From positions 27,873 through 91,872 of the forward strand of contig NZ_JAHLYT010000007.1 of assembly GCF_025128095.1 (NCBI RefSeq): a stretch of 64,000 nucleotides of DNA, given 5' to 3'. How positions within the stretch are numbered: the stretch's first letter is position 1; each line of letters starts with the position of its first letter. The translations under genes and the position numbers were made by a program. Positions 52,293 through 61,746 of the stretch are shown here, in pieces. Below the pieces are notes generated by a model that saw only the letters and a program-made list of their open reading frames with translations, ran no database searches and had not been told where the DNA came from. The stretch is from Synechococcus sp. CS-1328 (GTDB lineage Bacteria > Cyanobacteriota > Cyanobacteriia > PCC-6307 > Cyanobiaceae).

Positions 52293-52565
52293 ATGGGTCA
52301 GCGTTCCAGCTGCCGCAGCTGTCGTCACTGCACGCCGCCCCGCGGCGAGGAGATGGGCTGGTGCCAGCTGCGCCGCCTGGCCATCCATCCCGACCTGGCC
52401 GTCGACCTCTGGTGCCACCACTGGACGGCCAGACCAGCCCGGCTGCCCGGCATGGGTCCTGAGGGGGCCGGCTCGACCGGCATGGTCGCTCGCGCCAGCC
52501 ATCTCCCCAGCCGTCAGCTCTGCCTGGCCATGGAGCCTGACGAACCGCAGCTGTGGGAAGCCTGA
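52293..52565 (+). CDS. Small cysteine-rich protein, relative of the protein at 6166
   Basis: This 90-residue protein has cysteines at 7, 10, 13, 24 and 41 (CRSCRHC, GWCQLRRL, LWCHHW). The C-x2-C, C-x-L and WC-x2-W order matches the 74-residue protein at 6166-6390, so the two look like one small zinc-binding family. The ATG at 52293 is chosen because the longer frame upstream (from 51807) is antisense to gcvT. The family is not named; the role is unknown. Confidence 0.7.
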   Translation: MGQRSSCRSCRHCTPPRGEEMGWCQLRRLAIHPDLAVDLWCHHWTARPARLPGMGPEGAGSTGMVARASHLPSRQLCLAMEPDEPQLWEA

Positions 52566-52567
52566 AG

Positions 52568-52593
52568 CGGCTCACGCCTTCAGGCCTGAGCCG
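52568..52593 (+). terminator. Possible hairpin terminator after the Cys-rich gene
   Basis: CGGCTCA (52568-52574) pairs with TGAGCCG (52587-52593) around an inner GCC-TTCA-GGC stem, right after the stop codon. There is no T-run, so the efficiency is uncertain. Confidence 0.4.
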
Positions 52594-52651
52594 TTGATCA
52601 AGGGCCAGGGATCTGTGCCGGAACGTCGAGGCTTGGTGTTTCTTGCTGCCG

Positions 52652-52681
52652 TTGTGGCCGCGGCGGTTGTAACAATGTAAT
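52652..52681 (+). promoter_or_regulatory. Putative promoter for the cNMP-domain gene
   Basis: TTGTGG (52652-52657) and TGTAAT (52676-52681) are 18 bp apart, and a strong AGGAGG ribosome site follows at 52700-52705. Confidence 0.4.
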
Positions 52682-52713
52682 CATCAGAACCTTTCAGCCA
52701 GGAGGTGACCCGA

Positions 52714-53112
52714 TTGGTCACGACACCCGCCGCTCCGTCTCCGCTCGCCCTGATGGCCGGTCAGGTCGATTGCGAGACCTTCACGTTTCCCACTGGCGCC
52801 CACATCTTTTCGCGGGGCCGTACGGCTGACGCCATCTATGCCGTCCGCCGCGGCATCGTCGAGCTGGTCGATGAGCAGGGGTCTCGGCTCTGCTACAGGT
52901 CCGGGGAGCTGTTCAGCTACCAGGAGATCATTTGGCGCCAGATGGCCTTTCTCAACGATGCCATCGCGCGCACCCCAGTGGAAGTGCTGCGTCTGGAGCG
53001 TCTGCGCTTCCTCAACCTGCTGCATAACCACCCCACCCTGGCGGTGATGCTCCTGGGTCAGCAGCACGACCGCCTGCGGGAGCAGCGCACCAGCGGCACC
53101 TGTTGCTACTGA
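52714..53112 (+). CDS. Cyclic-nucleotide-binding-domain protein without DNA-binding domain
   Basis: A protein of about 132 residues with the jelly-roll of the CRP/FNR effector domain: FTFPTGAHIFSRGRTADAIYAVRRGIVEL, then GELFSYQEI and EVLRLERLRFLNLL. The C-terminal helix-turn-helix of CRP proteins is absent; the protein ends CCY shortly after the dimer helix. The frame opens at a GTG (52705), but AGGAGG ends exactly there, so the TTG at 52714, eight bases further on, is the more likely start. It could act as a sensor subunit or decoy; the ligand is unknown. Confidence 0.8.
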   Translation: MVTTPAAPSPLALMAGQVDCETFTFPTGAHIFSRGRTADAIYAVRRGIVELVDEQGSRLCYRSGELFSYQEIIWRQMAFLNDAIARTPVEVLRLERLRFLNLLHNHPTLAVMLLGQQHDRLREQRTSGTCCY

Positions 53113-53128
53113 CTCCAGCGGGGTGCGA

Positions 53129-54022
53129 TCAGTGGCCGGCCGGCCGGCCCAACAGCAACAGCAGGCTGCGGCACACCTTGGCGGCCAGCACGCTGCTCAC
53201 CCCACTGGGATCGAGCTGGGGGGCCAGCTCCACCACATCCGCTGCCACCAGGTTGTGGTGGCGCAGTTCGTTCACCAGGTCGGCGAAGTGGTTCCAGAGG
53301 AAGCCGCCGGGTTCGGGAGTGCCGGTGCCGGCCAGCACGGCGGGATCGAACCAGTCCAGATCCACGGTGAGATAAAGGGGGCGGCCGCGCAGTGGGTGCA
53401 GTGTTGCGGCCATCTGCTCGATCGCCACCAGCCGGCCGCTCTGGTGGAGCTCGCTGAATTCATCGCGGGTGCCGCTGCGGATGGCGATCTGCAGCAGCTG
53501 CTGGCTGGGCAACACCTCCAGGCAGCGCCGCATGGCACAGGCATGGCTGTGCTGGGTGCCCAGCCAGCTGTGGCGCAGATCGGCGTGGGCATCGAGCTGC
53601 ACCAGCGCCAGATCCGGGTGGTGAGCGGCCACGGCGCCCACGGCACCGGAACTGATCGAGTGCTCGCCGCCCAGCATCAGGGGCCGCAGGCCCAGGCTCA
53701 GCAGGTGTTCCGTGCCCCGACGCACCGCTGCCACCACCGGTTCCGGGGCCCCGAAGGGGATCTCCAGGGCCCCGAGGTCGGCGAAGGCCAGATCATCCAG
53801 ATCCAGGTCCAGCTGGGGGCAGTAGGTCTCGAGGCCGTTGCTCACCTCGCGGATCGCTGCAGGTCCGAAACGGGTGCCGGGGCGGAAGGAGGTGGTGCCG
53901 TCATAGGGCACGCCGAACAACCCCACGCGGCAGCCGGCGGGATCGCGGCGGCTGGCCATGTAGATGGCGCCGTCGCTGTCGAAGAGCCCGGTGTTGGGGC
54001 TGGAGAGGTTGGGGCTGGTCAA
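53129..54022 (-). CDS. speB: Agmatinase-family ureohydrolase
   Basis: This 297-residue manganese enzyme of the arginase/agmatinase family would split agmatine into putrescine and urea. Metal ligands are in MLGGEHS, LVQLDAHADLRH and TVDLDWFDPA. The first codon of the conserved N-terminus (TSPNLSSPNTGLFDSDGAIY) is TTG at 54022. It sits 46 bp downstream of speE, so polyamine genes are paired. The urea released could be used by the urease encoded in the same window. A related guanidino-hydrolase activity cannot be excluded from sequence alone. Confidence 0.9.
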   Translation of the reverse strand: MTSPNLSSPNTGLFDSDGAIYMASRRDPAGCRVGLFGVPYDGTTSFRPGTRFGPAAIREVSNGLETYCPQLDLDLDDLAFADLGALEIPFGAPEPVVAAVRRGTEHLLSLGLRPLMLGGEHSISSGAVGAVAAHHPDLALVQLDAHADLRHSWLGTQHSHACAMRRCLEVLPSQQLLQIAIRSGTRDEFSELHQSGRLVAIEQMAATLHPLRGRPLYLTVDLDWFDPAVLAGTGTPEPGGFLWNHFADLVNELRHHNLVAADVVELAPQLDPSGVSSVLAAKVCRSLLLLLGRPAGH

Positions 54023-54068
54023 GGCGGCGGGGGAGAAGGTGCAGGAGGCAGCTCAGGGTTGGCCGGCT

Positions 54069-54920
54069 CTAGGCGTTGAGGGCGCGCTCGATGCCTGCGG
54101 GGATGGCGTCGAAGGCCCCACGTTGCCAGCGGGGCGACCAGATCTCACAGCCCTCGCCGATGGCCGCGGCGCGTGCTGAATCCGGCTCCAGATAGCGGCG
54201 GCCATCGAGGGCGGCGAAGGTCCAGCTCCACCAGCCGCTCGGATACATCGGCACCCAGCCGTACATCGGATCGGCGTGGCCGAACACCTCGCGAAGCAGG
54301 CCCACGGTGTCGAGGTGCACCTGCCGGAAGGCTTCAGGTGATTCGCTCTGGGTGGCGAACACGCCGCCGGGTTTGAGGATGCGGCGGCAGTGCTCGAAGA
54401 AGGCCCGATTGAACAGGCCCTCGGCCGGGCCGGCCGGATCGGAGCCATCCACGATCACCACGTCGTAGCTGGCCGGCGGCGCGTTGGCTGCCCAGGCGAT
54501 GCCATCGCCCACGGTGAGGTGGAAACGGGGGTCGCTCCAGCAGCCGCCTCCGATCGAGGGCAGGTGCTGCTGGCTCCACTCCACCACCAGCCCGTCGATC
54601 TCCACCATGTCGAGGTGCTGCACGCCGGAGTGGCGCAGGCACTCGCGGGCGGTGCCGCCATCGCCGCCGCCGATCACCAGCACCCGCTCGATCGTCGCGG
54701 CGCTGCACAGGGCCGGATGCACGATCGCCTCGTGGTAATGCCGCTCCTGCCGCTCGGCGGTCATCCAGCAGCCATCCAGCAGCAGCCCCTTGCCGTAGCG
54801 CTGGCTCTCGATGATCGTGACCGTCTGGAAGGCGGAGTCCTGCTCGGCGATCACCGTGCCGGCCAGGCCATAACGCACACCGTCGAAGATCTCGTCGATC
54901 CAGGTTGTGGGGGTCGCCAT
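54069..54920 (-). CDS. speE: Polyamine aminopropyltransferase (spermidine synthase)
   Basis: This 283-residue enzyme transfers aminopropyl from decarboxylated SAM to putrescine. It starts [19 protein letters not shown] at the ATG at 54920; the open frame further upstream is unconserved and overlaps the divergent gene. Core motifs are [39 protein letters not shown] and [17 protein letters not shown]. The following gene, speB, makes putrescine from agmatine, so the pair forms a route to spermidine. Confidence 0.96.
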   Translation of the reverse strand: MATPTTWIDEIFDGVRYGLAGTVIAEQDSAFQTVTIIESQRYGKGLLLDGCWMTAERQERHYHEAIVHPALCSAATIERVLVIGGGDGGTARECLRHSGVQHLDMVEIDGLVVEWSQQHLPSIGGGCWSDPRFHLTVGDGIAWAANAPPASYDVVIVDGSDPAGPAEGLFNRAFFEHCRRILKPGGVFATQSESPEAFRQVHLDTVGLLREVFGHADPMYGWVPMYPSGWWSWTFAALDGRRYLEPDSARAAAIGEGCEIWSPRWQRGAFDAIPAGIERALNA

Positions 54921-55074
54921 GGGGGAAGGGGCCGGGGGGCCGCCCGGAGTGAGTCTCCGTACGGTTACACAGCAGGGTCCGGTTCCATGGCTACGACCCG
55001 TGAACTCGCCAGGCTCCGCTGGCCTTGCGCCGCTCGCGATCTCCTTAGCTGGACAGACTGCCGGTTCTGTGGTC

Positions 55075-57144
55075 ATGCCGAAGTCTGCCGCTGCCGCTGC
55101 CGCTTTCTCCGCCGCTGCCTCCACTGCAACGACCCTGGACGCCGCAGACCCGCAGACGTCGTTCCTGGCGGGGGCGGATCAGGGGGCGGAGCCACCCAGG
55201 AACCTGCTGATCTTCATCCGGGATCAGGTCAAACCCGAAGATCTGTGGCTGCCGCGCGACTGGGCCCGGGAGAATCTGCCGAACCAGCAATGGCTCAAAG
55301 ACAACGGCTTGTCGTTCAGCAACGCCTTCACCAATTCGGCGATGTGCACGGCGGCGCGCGCCACGTTCTTCACCAGCAAATTCCCGGCTCAGCATGAAGT
55401 GGGCCTGGTTCTCTCTGACATTCAGAACCCGATCCTCGACTCCCAGACCCAGCTCAGCCCAGATCTGCCCAACCTCGCCACCGTGCTCAAGGGGCAGGGC
55501 TATGACGTGGGCTTCATCGGCAAGGCCCACCTCAGCAAGACCTTCACCTTGGACAAGGGCACTGCGGACACCGCAGATGACGAAGTGGTGTATCAGGACC
55601 TCAAGGCCTATGGATTCGATGACTGGCAGGGGCCGGATGCGGGCCAGGACATGGAGCTGGAGAATTTCGGGGGTGGTGACGCCGATCATGACGGTGACTA
55701 CACCCAGCAGGCCGTCGACTGGCTGACAAATCGTGCCGCATCTGGCAGTGATAAGCCCTTCTGCCTGGTGGTTTCACTGATCAATCCTCACGACGTTCTC
55801 TCCTATCCCAAAACCTACATTGATGGTGGCTATAGCGAGGACTGGATTCAGGGAGATATCCAGGATCTGCCTCCGACTGTGTCGGAAGACCTGCGGGCCA
55901 ACTTCAAGCCCTCGGTCCAATCCCAATGGAAGGCGCTGCAATATGCCGGGCAGCCACTATTTTCCGATCAGGAGAAGATTAATTATCTCAATTTCTATGG
56001 GAATCTACTCAAGGATGTGGATGGAAAGATGGGAGATGTTTTGGATGTACTGCGCGCGGATTCCAATCCCGAACTTCTGAGGGACACGATGATTGTGAGT
56101 ACCTCTGACCACGGCGAAATGGGCATGAGCCATGGCGGCTTGGTGCAGAAGATGGAGGTCGCTTACGACGAGGCCATGAAGGTGCCGATGGTCTGGTCGA
56201 ATCCCTACTACTTCCATGGCGAGCAGACCAGTGATGCCTTGGTTTCCCATGTCGACTTTCTGCCGACTGTGGCTGGCTATCTGGGATTTGATCGCAATGA
56301 TGTGGCCAGTCAGGATCTGCGAGGTGTCGACTACTCGTCTGTGCTGAAGTATGCCAACCAGAACCTTGATGCCAGTCAGGCCCCAGGGGTTCAAGACTCG
56401 GTTCTGTTCAGCTTTGACGACATCTACTCCGGCCAGGACCCTGCCCTCTCGGCTGGCGACAACTACACCCATGGCCTGTTCCCCGCGGCCAATCGCATCC
56501 AGGCTGTGCGCACAAAGGATTATAAGTATGCTCGCTACTACTCCGGCGATCAGAGCTACGAGGCCCGCAATTGGGAGAATGAGTTCTACGACCTTCGCAA
56601 GCAAGGCGGTGATTATTATCCCGATCGAGATCCCGTCACCGGCAAGCCCAACGTCTTCAAGGGGGCTCCGCTGGAGCTGCGCAATCTCGACCCCAGAGCC
56701 GAGGCTCGCCGCGAGCGCAGCGGTGAAGATCCCCTGGCGACGCGGCAGCAGCGCCGGGCCTATCGACAGATGTCCCGGCTGCTGGATCAGCAGATTGCCG
56801 ATCGGCTGGATCCCCTGACAGGTATGCCGGCGGTGGAGCCGAGTGTCTTCGTGTACCAGGGAGGGTCTGATCCGAACAGCCCCTATGCCGTGGGCGACAA
56901 GGTGAGGCGACTGATTCCCTCAGCCTCGGCCCAGAGCCAGGATCTGGAACTGGCCTTCAACACGCGCGCGCATCAGACCTACAACATTCAATACCTCAAT
57001 CCTGCGGGTGCTACCACCACGCTGGTGTCGAATATTGCCGGCACCAACGGCCCCGTCTATCAATACCTCACCGGTCTGCCGGCGGATCTCGACCTGGCGG
57101 CGATCAGCATCCAGTGGGTTGGCGGCAACGTCAGCATCGCCTAG
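55075..57144 (+). CDS. Sulfatase-family protein
   Basis: A protein of about 689 residues of the alkaline-phosphatase/sulfatase fold. After an Ala-rich N-terminus comes NLLIFIRDQ, then the formylglycine motif region [18 protein letters not shown], where CTAAR fits the C-x-A-x-R variant of CxPxR. Metal and substrate blocks [17 protein letters not shown] and [14 protein letters not shown] follow. The last 120 or so residues, after a basic Arg-rich segment, form an extra C-terminal region of unknown type. The start ATG at 55075 is preferred to 54907, which would overlap speE. The secretion signal is unclear. Candidate substrates are sulfated polysaccharides or phospho/choline esters. Parts of the gene (55,800-56,600) are AT-richer than the window. 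Confidence 0.85.
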   Translation: MPKSAAAAAAFSAAASTATTLDAADPQTSFLAGADQGAEPPRNLLIFIRDQVKPEDLWLPRDWARENLPNQQWLKDNGLSFSNAFTNSAMCTAARATFFTSKFPAQHEVGLVLSDIQNPILDSQTQLSPDLPNLATVLKGQGYDVGFIGKAHLSKTFTLDKGTADTADDEVVYQDLKAYGFDDWQGPDAGQDMELENFGGGDADHDGDYTQQAVDWLTNRAASGSDKPFCLVVSLINPHDVLSYPKTYIDGGYSEDWIQGDIQDLPPTVSEDLRANFKPSVQSQWKALQYAGQPLFSDQEKINYLNFYGNLLKDVDGKMGDVLDVLRADSNPELLRDTMIVSTSDHGEMGMSHGGLVQKMEVAYDEAMKVPMVWSNPYYFHGEQTSDALVSHVDFLPTVAGYLGFDRNDVASQDLRGVDYSSVLKYANQNLDASQAPGVQDSVLFSFDDIYSGQDPALSAGDNYTHGLFPAANRIQAVRTKDYKYARYYSGDQSYEARNWENEFYDLRKQGGDYYPDRDPVTGKPNVFKGAPLELRNLDPRAEARRERSGEDPLATRQQRRAYRQMSRLLDQQIADRLDPLTGMPAVEPSVFVYQGGSDPNSPYAVGDKVRRLIPSASAQSQDLELAFNTRAHQTYNIQYLNPAGATTTLVSNIAGTNGPVYQYLTGLPADLDLAAISIQWVGGNVSIA

Positions 57145-57154
57145 AAGACGGCGA

Positions 57155-57481
57155 TCAGCTGAGATAGCCATAATTGGGGCCGGCCCCAGCCGGTCCGCTG
57201 ATCTGGTATTGGATCAGGCTGAGGCTGCGGCGGGCCACGAAGGAGTTTTCCATCTCGAATCGCCAGAATTCGTTGAGTTTCTGGCACTGGGCTGCCACGA
57301 CATCGGCCATGGAGAACTGGAAACCGTGCGCTGCGGCCACGGCGATCACCTTCTGCGCGTCGATGTCCAGGGGGATATGGCTGTCGCCCCATTGCTCCAG
57401 GCAGCAATCGGCCAGCTGGCGCTGCAGCCCGGGATCGATGCGGGCCCGGGCGATGAAGGCTTCAATGCTGCGCTGGCTCAT
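57155..57481 (-). CDS. Nif11-type protein with a Gly/Pro/Tyr tail (108 residues)
   Basis: The N-terminus SIEAFIARARIDPGLQRQLA and the DAQKVIAVAAAHGFQFSMAD segment follow the Nif11 leader pattern. Residues 65-95 continue as a helix, and the protein ends GPAGAGPNYGYLS. There is no clear double-glycine cleavage site and no modification enzyme nearby, so a peptide-precursor role is only a possibility. It is convergent with the sulfatase gene (10 bp apart). The 152-bp upstream gap is AT-rich with repeated AGGTTT-like words. Confidence 0.82.
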   Translation of the reverse strand: MSQRSIEAFIARARIDPGLQRQLADCCLEQWGDSHIPLDIDAQKVIAVAAAHGFQFSMADVVAAQCQKLNEFWRFEMENSFVARRSLSLIQYQISGPAGAGPNYGYLS

Positions 57482-57633
57482 GGCGATCGGTTCGGGTTTG
57501 TAGGTTCAGGTTTGCAGGTTTAGGCTTTTTGATTTAGCCTTTTAGGTTTAGAATCATCGGTTCATGATGATGCATATAGTGTTATTGCCCGCCAGGTGAA
57601 GCGCTCATCTTGCAGACCTCTGCCGCCAGGCCT

Positions 57634-59357
57634 TCAGAGGCCGGCGGCGTTGGGAAAGCTGACGCTGTAGAAGGCGATGCCCTCCGGCCGCCACTGACCG
57701 GAGCTGACCAGCGCGTCGCGCTCCTGCGCCGAGCCGGTGTAGAGGTGCTGGCCGCTGCTCTGCGAGGCAAGCTGGAACACTGGATCCAGGCCTGGCAGGG
57801 GTTGGGGGTAGGCGGTGAACACCGTGCCCAGGTTGGTGTAGTCCGCCGTGGCTCCGCGGTCGTAGAGATCAGGGTTGGTGGTGTAGATCGTGTCGTGGCG
57901 GCGTTCGCTGCGTAAGGCCACCACATCCGCCACATAGGAGTCGTTCGGGTTGGCGGCGAAGGGCACATCCACCAGCTTCCAGGAGTCAAGCGTCACCCGT
58001 TGGCTGGCCTCGCTGGAGCTGGCGGTGAGTTGCCATTCGCCAGTGATGGGGTCCTGCAGGCGGAAGGCCACCGCCAGATCGTCCGCCAGGTCATAGGCGT
58101 CCAGGGTCTGGGCCGCGTAGCTCACTGTGGCCGGGTGGATCAGGGCCTTCTCGATGCTGAGGGTCTGCCCCGGACCCGGCTGGGTGTAGAGGGTGCCGGG
58201 AACGGGTTGGGTGCCCGGGCCACCGGGGTTGTACAGGGGGCTGTGGCTGCCATCGCCGGGCGCCGGAGCACCACCTTGCGCAGGGCCCGGGCTGCCCTGG
58301 CGCTGGAGGCCTTCAGAATCAGATCGAATTGGTTGTCGTGGTCTTCGGAGTAGGTGTAGTCGGGATCGGCACTCAGTCCTGTGCCGAGATCGGCGATGCC
58401 CAGCACCGTGAGCTTGCCGCCCTTCACCTTCACCGGCCGATCGGCCTTGCTGATGGTTACGCTGCCCCCCTTGCGGCCCCGGGCCGTGAGCTGGAAGAAG
58501 CGGCTGAACTCCTGCGGCAGCAGGCCGCTCACCCCATCCGGTGAGAATCCGCCGGAGGTGAACAACCTGAGCCGGTAGAGGTTGTCGCCGGTGCCGTAGT
58601 ACTCCACGCCATGGTTGGCGACGGAGGCGCCGAACCCGACTGGTGGATAGTCACCGGCGAGGGAGAGGCGACTCAGTTTGGCTCCGGCCAGCCTGGGGCC
58701 GTTGATCGGGTCGTAGGGATTGCTGCTGGTCTGGCTGAGACCACTGCCGTTCACCAGTCCCCCTGGTGTGATCAGCTGCAGCGGAGTGTCGCTCGGCACC
58801 ACCGAGAAGCGCGCGGGGTGGACGGAGGCCAGATCGTTGCTGGGCAGCCGGTTGCCGAAATAACCGAAGACCACCAGGGTCTGGCGTTCGTTGAAGTCGT
58901 CGTTGGGGTTCTGGGCGACATAGAGGGGGGTCACGACCTCGCCGGTGTTGAGCGTGATGCGGAAGTTCTGCGGCAACACCGTGCTGGGCAGCACCGGGTG
59001 GCTGAACTCAATCGGCATCGCGTCCATGAAGGTGTCCGGAACCGGCGCGGCGCTGAACCCCGCCGCCACCAGCCCCACGCGGGAGACGCCGGAGGTGATG
59101 TTGCGCAGCGGGGCGGCCGGATCGCGTCCCACCAGCTCCTGCACCACGCCAGCGCCAGCCGCATAGGCCAGGTTGATGTCGTTCTCGCTGAGCAGGCCTG
59201 GAATGCCCTGGATCCCTTCGAAGCCATAGCTCGCGGCCAGAATTCGCGGCGCCTGATCACTGCCGCCGTAGATGTCTGCGGCGATCACGATGTCGCGGCG
59301 CAGTTGGTCGTAGCTGGAACCCTGACCCATGGCCGGCGCCTGCAGCTGTCCTGTCAT
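57634..59357 (-). pseudogene. Frameshifted gene with a C-terminal DUF5648-like domain
   Basis: Two adjacent frames belong to one protein. The first (59357 to about 58300) encodes about 350 residues with an S-layer/secreted-protein look (SYDQLRRDIVIAADIYGG, FSHPVLPSTVLPQNFRITLN, repeated beta segments). It ends in junk after ILKASSARAA. The second frame, open across about 58300-58126 as a Pro/Gly linker (QGGAPAPGDGSHSPLYNPGG) and continuing to 57634, ends in SGQHLYTGSAQERDALVSSG, the DUF5648 repeat typical of extracellular bacterial proteins. Restoring one missing base near 58290-58310 joins them. This may be a true mutation, a programmed minus-one shift or a sequencing error. The intact product would be about 570 residues. 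Confidence 0.78.
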
Positions 59358-59366
59358 CCTGAACCG

Positions 59367-59813
59367 ATGCCAGGCCAGCAGCCCAGTGGTGATCTGCGTG
59401 TGTCGGCCGCGGTGCTGATCCCGGCGGCTGAACTGACCTGGCGCTTCTCCCGTTCCTCCGGGCCCGGTGGACAGAACGTGAACACCACCGATTCGCGCGT
59501 CGAGCTGGTGTTCCGCCTGGCCGCTTCAGCGGCCGTGCCGCCTCTGCAGAAGGCCCGTGCCCTGCGTCGTCTGGAGGGGCGGCTGCTGGACGGGGCCGTG
59601 GTGATCACGGCCTCTGAGCACCGTTCCCAGTGGCAGAACCGGGTGGCGGCACGGCAGCGTCTGGTGGAGCTGCTGCAGCAGGCCATGGCGCCACCGCCGC
59701 CGCCGCGGCGTGCCACCCGGCCCAGCCGCGGCTCGGTGGAGCGGCGCCTGGCCGCCAAGAAACAGCGCAGTGCCATCAAGGGCCAGCGCCGGCAGCGCCT
59801 GCCGGAGGAGTGA
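59367..59813 (+). CDS. arfB: Peptidyl-tRNA hydrolase ArfB (ribosome rescue)
   Basis: This 148-residue class-I release-factor-like protein has SRSSGPGGQNVNTTDSRVEL with the catalytic GGQ and a basic C-terminal tail (RRATRPSRGSVERRLAAKKQ) that enters the mRNA channel of stalled ribosomes. The ATG at 59367 is chosen; the open frame upstream is antisense to the DUF5648 gene. It starts 9 bp from the divergent neighbour's start. Confidence 0.93.
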   Translation: MPGQQPSGDLRVSAAVLIPAAELTWRFSRSSGPGGQNVNTTDSRVELVFRLAASAAVPPLQKARALRRLEGRLLDGAVVITASEHRSQWQNRVAARQRLVELLQQAMAPPPPPRRATRPSRGSVERRLAAKKQRSAIKGQRRQRLPEE

Positions 59814-59820
59814 GCCGCAG

Positions 59821-59859
59821 CCCGGAGCTGAAACCCGGAGCTGAAGCCCGGAGCTGAAA
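59821..59859. repeat. Three 13-bp direct repeats after arfB
   Basis: CCCGGAGCTGAAA, CCCGGAGCTGAAG and CCCGGAGCTGAAA run head to tail just after the arfB stop. They do not form a terminator hairpin. Confidence 0.85.
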
Positions 59860-59924
59860 ACGTCACGGCTGGCAGCGAGGGCGACGATCCCTGGCTAGAG
59901 CAGTTGGAAGCTGCGCCGCTTGCC

Positions 59925-60689
59925 ATGTCCCCAGACCGCCGTTCCGTCAGTCGCCGCCTGCTGCTGCGGGAGACCGGGCTGGTTGCCGCCGGCTTGGCGG
60001 CCGGTTCGCTGATGCCCAGGCAGAGCCAGGCGGCGCCGGCGCCGGCGGAGAGCTTGCGGCAGCAGCTCACGGCCTGCGAGCCGGGTGGGGATCCGCTGCA
60101 GGCCCTGGTGGCCGGCAACCGACGCTTCGCGGCAGCCTGGAAGGCCGCCTCCGGCCCGATGGATAACCAGGTCCGGCGCCGGCTGATGGTCGATCTGCTG
60201 GCGGACAATTGCCAGCTGGATCCGACCGCCCTGGCCAAGGGGCAGAAACCCTGGGCGGCGATCCTCTCCTGCGCCGATTCGCGGGTGCCCACTGAAATCT
60301 TGTTTCATCGAGGCCCTGGCGAGCTGTTCAACGTCCGCTGTGCCGGCAACACCGCCTTTTCCGATGGGGTGGCTTCGCTGGAATACGCGGTGGAGGTGCT
60401 GGGGGTGCCTCTGATCCTGGTGATGGGTCACAGCGGTTGCGGGGCCGTCGAGGCAGCCATGGACCCCAACGCCAGCCTGACGCCCCTGCTCACCGATCTG
60501 GTCAAGCCGATCCGGGCTTCGCTGGTTCCGGGCGAGCCCCTCCCCGCCGCGATCCGCACCAACGCCCGCTACGCCACCCAGGCGATGCTGCGCAAGAGCG
60601 AGCTGCTGGCCGGAGCGAAGGCGGCCGGCCGGGTGCGGGTGCAGGCGGCCTATTTCGACATCGGCAGTGGCCAGGTGAGCCTGCTCTGA
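59925..60689 (+). CDS. Beta-class carbonic anhydrase with Tat signal
   Basis: This 254-residue enzyme interconverts CO2 and bicarbonate. Zinc ligands are visible: Cys and Asp in LSCADSRVP, His and Cys in MGHSGCGAVEAAM. The N-terminus carries SRRLLLRETGL (twin Arg at 10-11) plus a hydrophobic stretch and SQAAPAP cleavage region, a Tat signal, so it should act folded in the periplasm. The ATG at 59925 is preferred to a TTG at 59904. An exported beta-CA (EcaB-like) would help supply inorganic carbon at the cell surface; it is distinct from the carboxysomal enzyme. It stands alone, convergent with mazG. Confidence 0.94.
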   Translation: MSPDRRSVSRRLLLRETGLVAAGLAAGSLMPRQSQAAPAPAESLRQQLTACEPGGDPLQALVAGNRRFAAAWKAASGPMDNQVRRRLMVDLLADNCQLDPTALAKGQKPWAAILSCADSRVPTEILFHRGPGELFNVRCAGNTAFSDGVASLEYAVEVLGVPLILVMGHSGCGAVEAAMDPNASLTPLLTDLVKPIRASLVPGEPLPAAIRTNARYATQAMLRKSELLAGAKAAGRVRVQAAYFDIGSGQVSLL

Positions 60690-60705
60690 GATCGCCGCGA
60701 TGGCC

Positions 60706-61713
60706 TCAGCCTTCGCGGTTGGCTGCGGGGTTCGAAGTGGGGCCCGAAGCGGAGCTGGCAGCGGCGTCTGCCGCGGCTTCGGCCCGGATCTCGGCCTTGG
60801 CCTGGCGCCACAGCCCCTCCAGCTCCTGAAGACTCCGCCCTCGCAGATCGCCGCCCAGGGCCGCCTCCACCCGGGAGAAGCGATCGAGGAAGCGGTGGTT
60901 GGTGCCGGCCAGCCCCTCCTCCGGGTCGATGCCGCACCAGCGGGCCACATTCACCAGGGTGAACAGCACGTCACCCAGCTCTTCCTGCGCATGGGCCCGA
61001 TCGCCGCTGCTGCGGGCCTCCTCCACCGCCTCCTTGAGCTCGTCGAGCTCTTCGTGCACTTTTGTCCAGACGCCGAGCAGGTCGTCCCACTCGAAGCCGG
61101 CCACTGCGGCCTGCTTCGAAATCGTCTTGGCGCCGGCCAGGGCGGGGAGTCCGCGCACCTTGGCGGCCAGGCGATCACTCAGGGGACTGGCCGTGGCGAG
61201 GCTGCTTGCCAAAGAGCTCGGCTCGGTGGCTGCGGCTTCGGCTGCAGCAGCGGCGGCTTCCTGGGCCTTGATCTCCTCCCAGGTGCGTGTCACGGCGGCG
61301 CTGTCGCCGCCTGAACCCCGGTTGCCGGCCGCAGGGTCGGCCGGTGGCGCGAACACGTGCGGGTGGCGGCGCAACAGCTTGGTGCTGATGCCCCGCGCGA
61401 TCCCCGCCAGATCGAAGCGCTCCTGTTCGCGGGCGATGCGGGCGTGCAGCACCACCTGCAGCAGCAGATCCCCCAGTTCCTCCTCCAGATGCCGGTCATC
61501 GCCGTGGCGGATGGCATCAGCCACCTCATGGGCCTCCTCGAGCACGTAGGGCACCAGGGAGGCGTGGGTCTGCTCCAGATCCCAGGGGCAGCCGTGCTCC
61601 GGATCACGCAGCCGATCCACCACCGCAATCAGTTCCGCCAGGGCGGCCAGGCTGTCGCTTGGCTCTGGGGCGGGGCTGGAGCCCGGCGGGCACGACTGGG
61701 GATCGGGGTGCAT
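60706..61713 (-). CDS. mazG: Nucleoside triphosphate pyrophosphohydrolase MazG
   Basis: A protein of about 335 residues with two MazG-type helical domains. The first has DRLRDPEHGCPWDLEQTHASL and EEAHEVADAI...EEELGDLLLQVV; the second has EWDDLLGVWTKVHEELDELKEA and AQEELGDVLFTLVNVARW. The EExxE/EExxD metal sites are intact in both. The enzyme hydrolyses NTPs to NMPs, possibly including ppGpp or damaged nucleotides. An Ala/Ser-rich linker (about 145-190) separates the domains. The start is the ATG at 61713; the frame is open to 61740. Confidence 0.95.
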   Translation of the reverse strand: MHPDPQSCPPGSSPAPEPSDSLAALAELIAVVDRLRDPEHGCPWDLEQTHASLVPYVLEEAHEVADAIRHGDDRHLEEELGDLLLQVVLHARIAREQERFDLAGIARGISTKLLRRHPHVFAPPADPAAGNRGSGGDSAAVTRTWEEIKAQEAAAAAAEAAATEPSSLASSLATASPLSDRLAAKVRGLPALAGAKTISKQAAVAGFEWDDLLGVWTKVHEELDELKEAVEEARSSGDRAHAQEELGDVLFTLVNVARWCGIDPEEGLAGTNHRFLDRFSRVEAALGGDLRGRSLQELEGLWRQAKAEIRAEAAADAAASSASGPTSNPAANREG

Positions 61714-61746
61714 CGCGAGGGGGAGGGGAGGTCCGCCCAAACCCTC

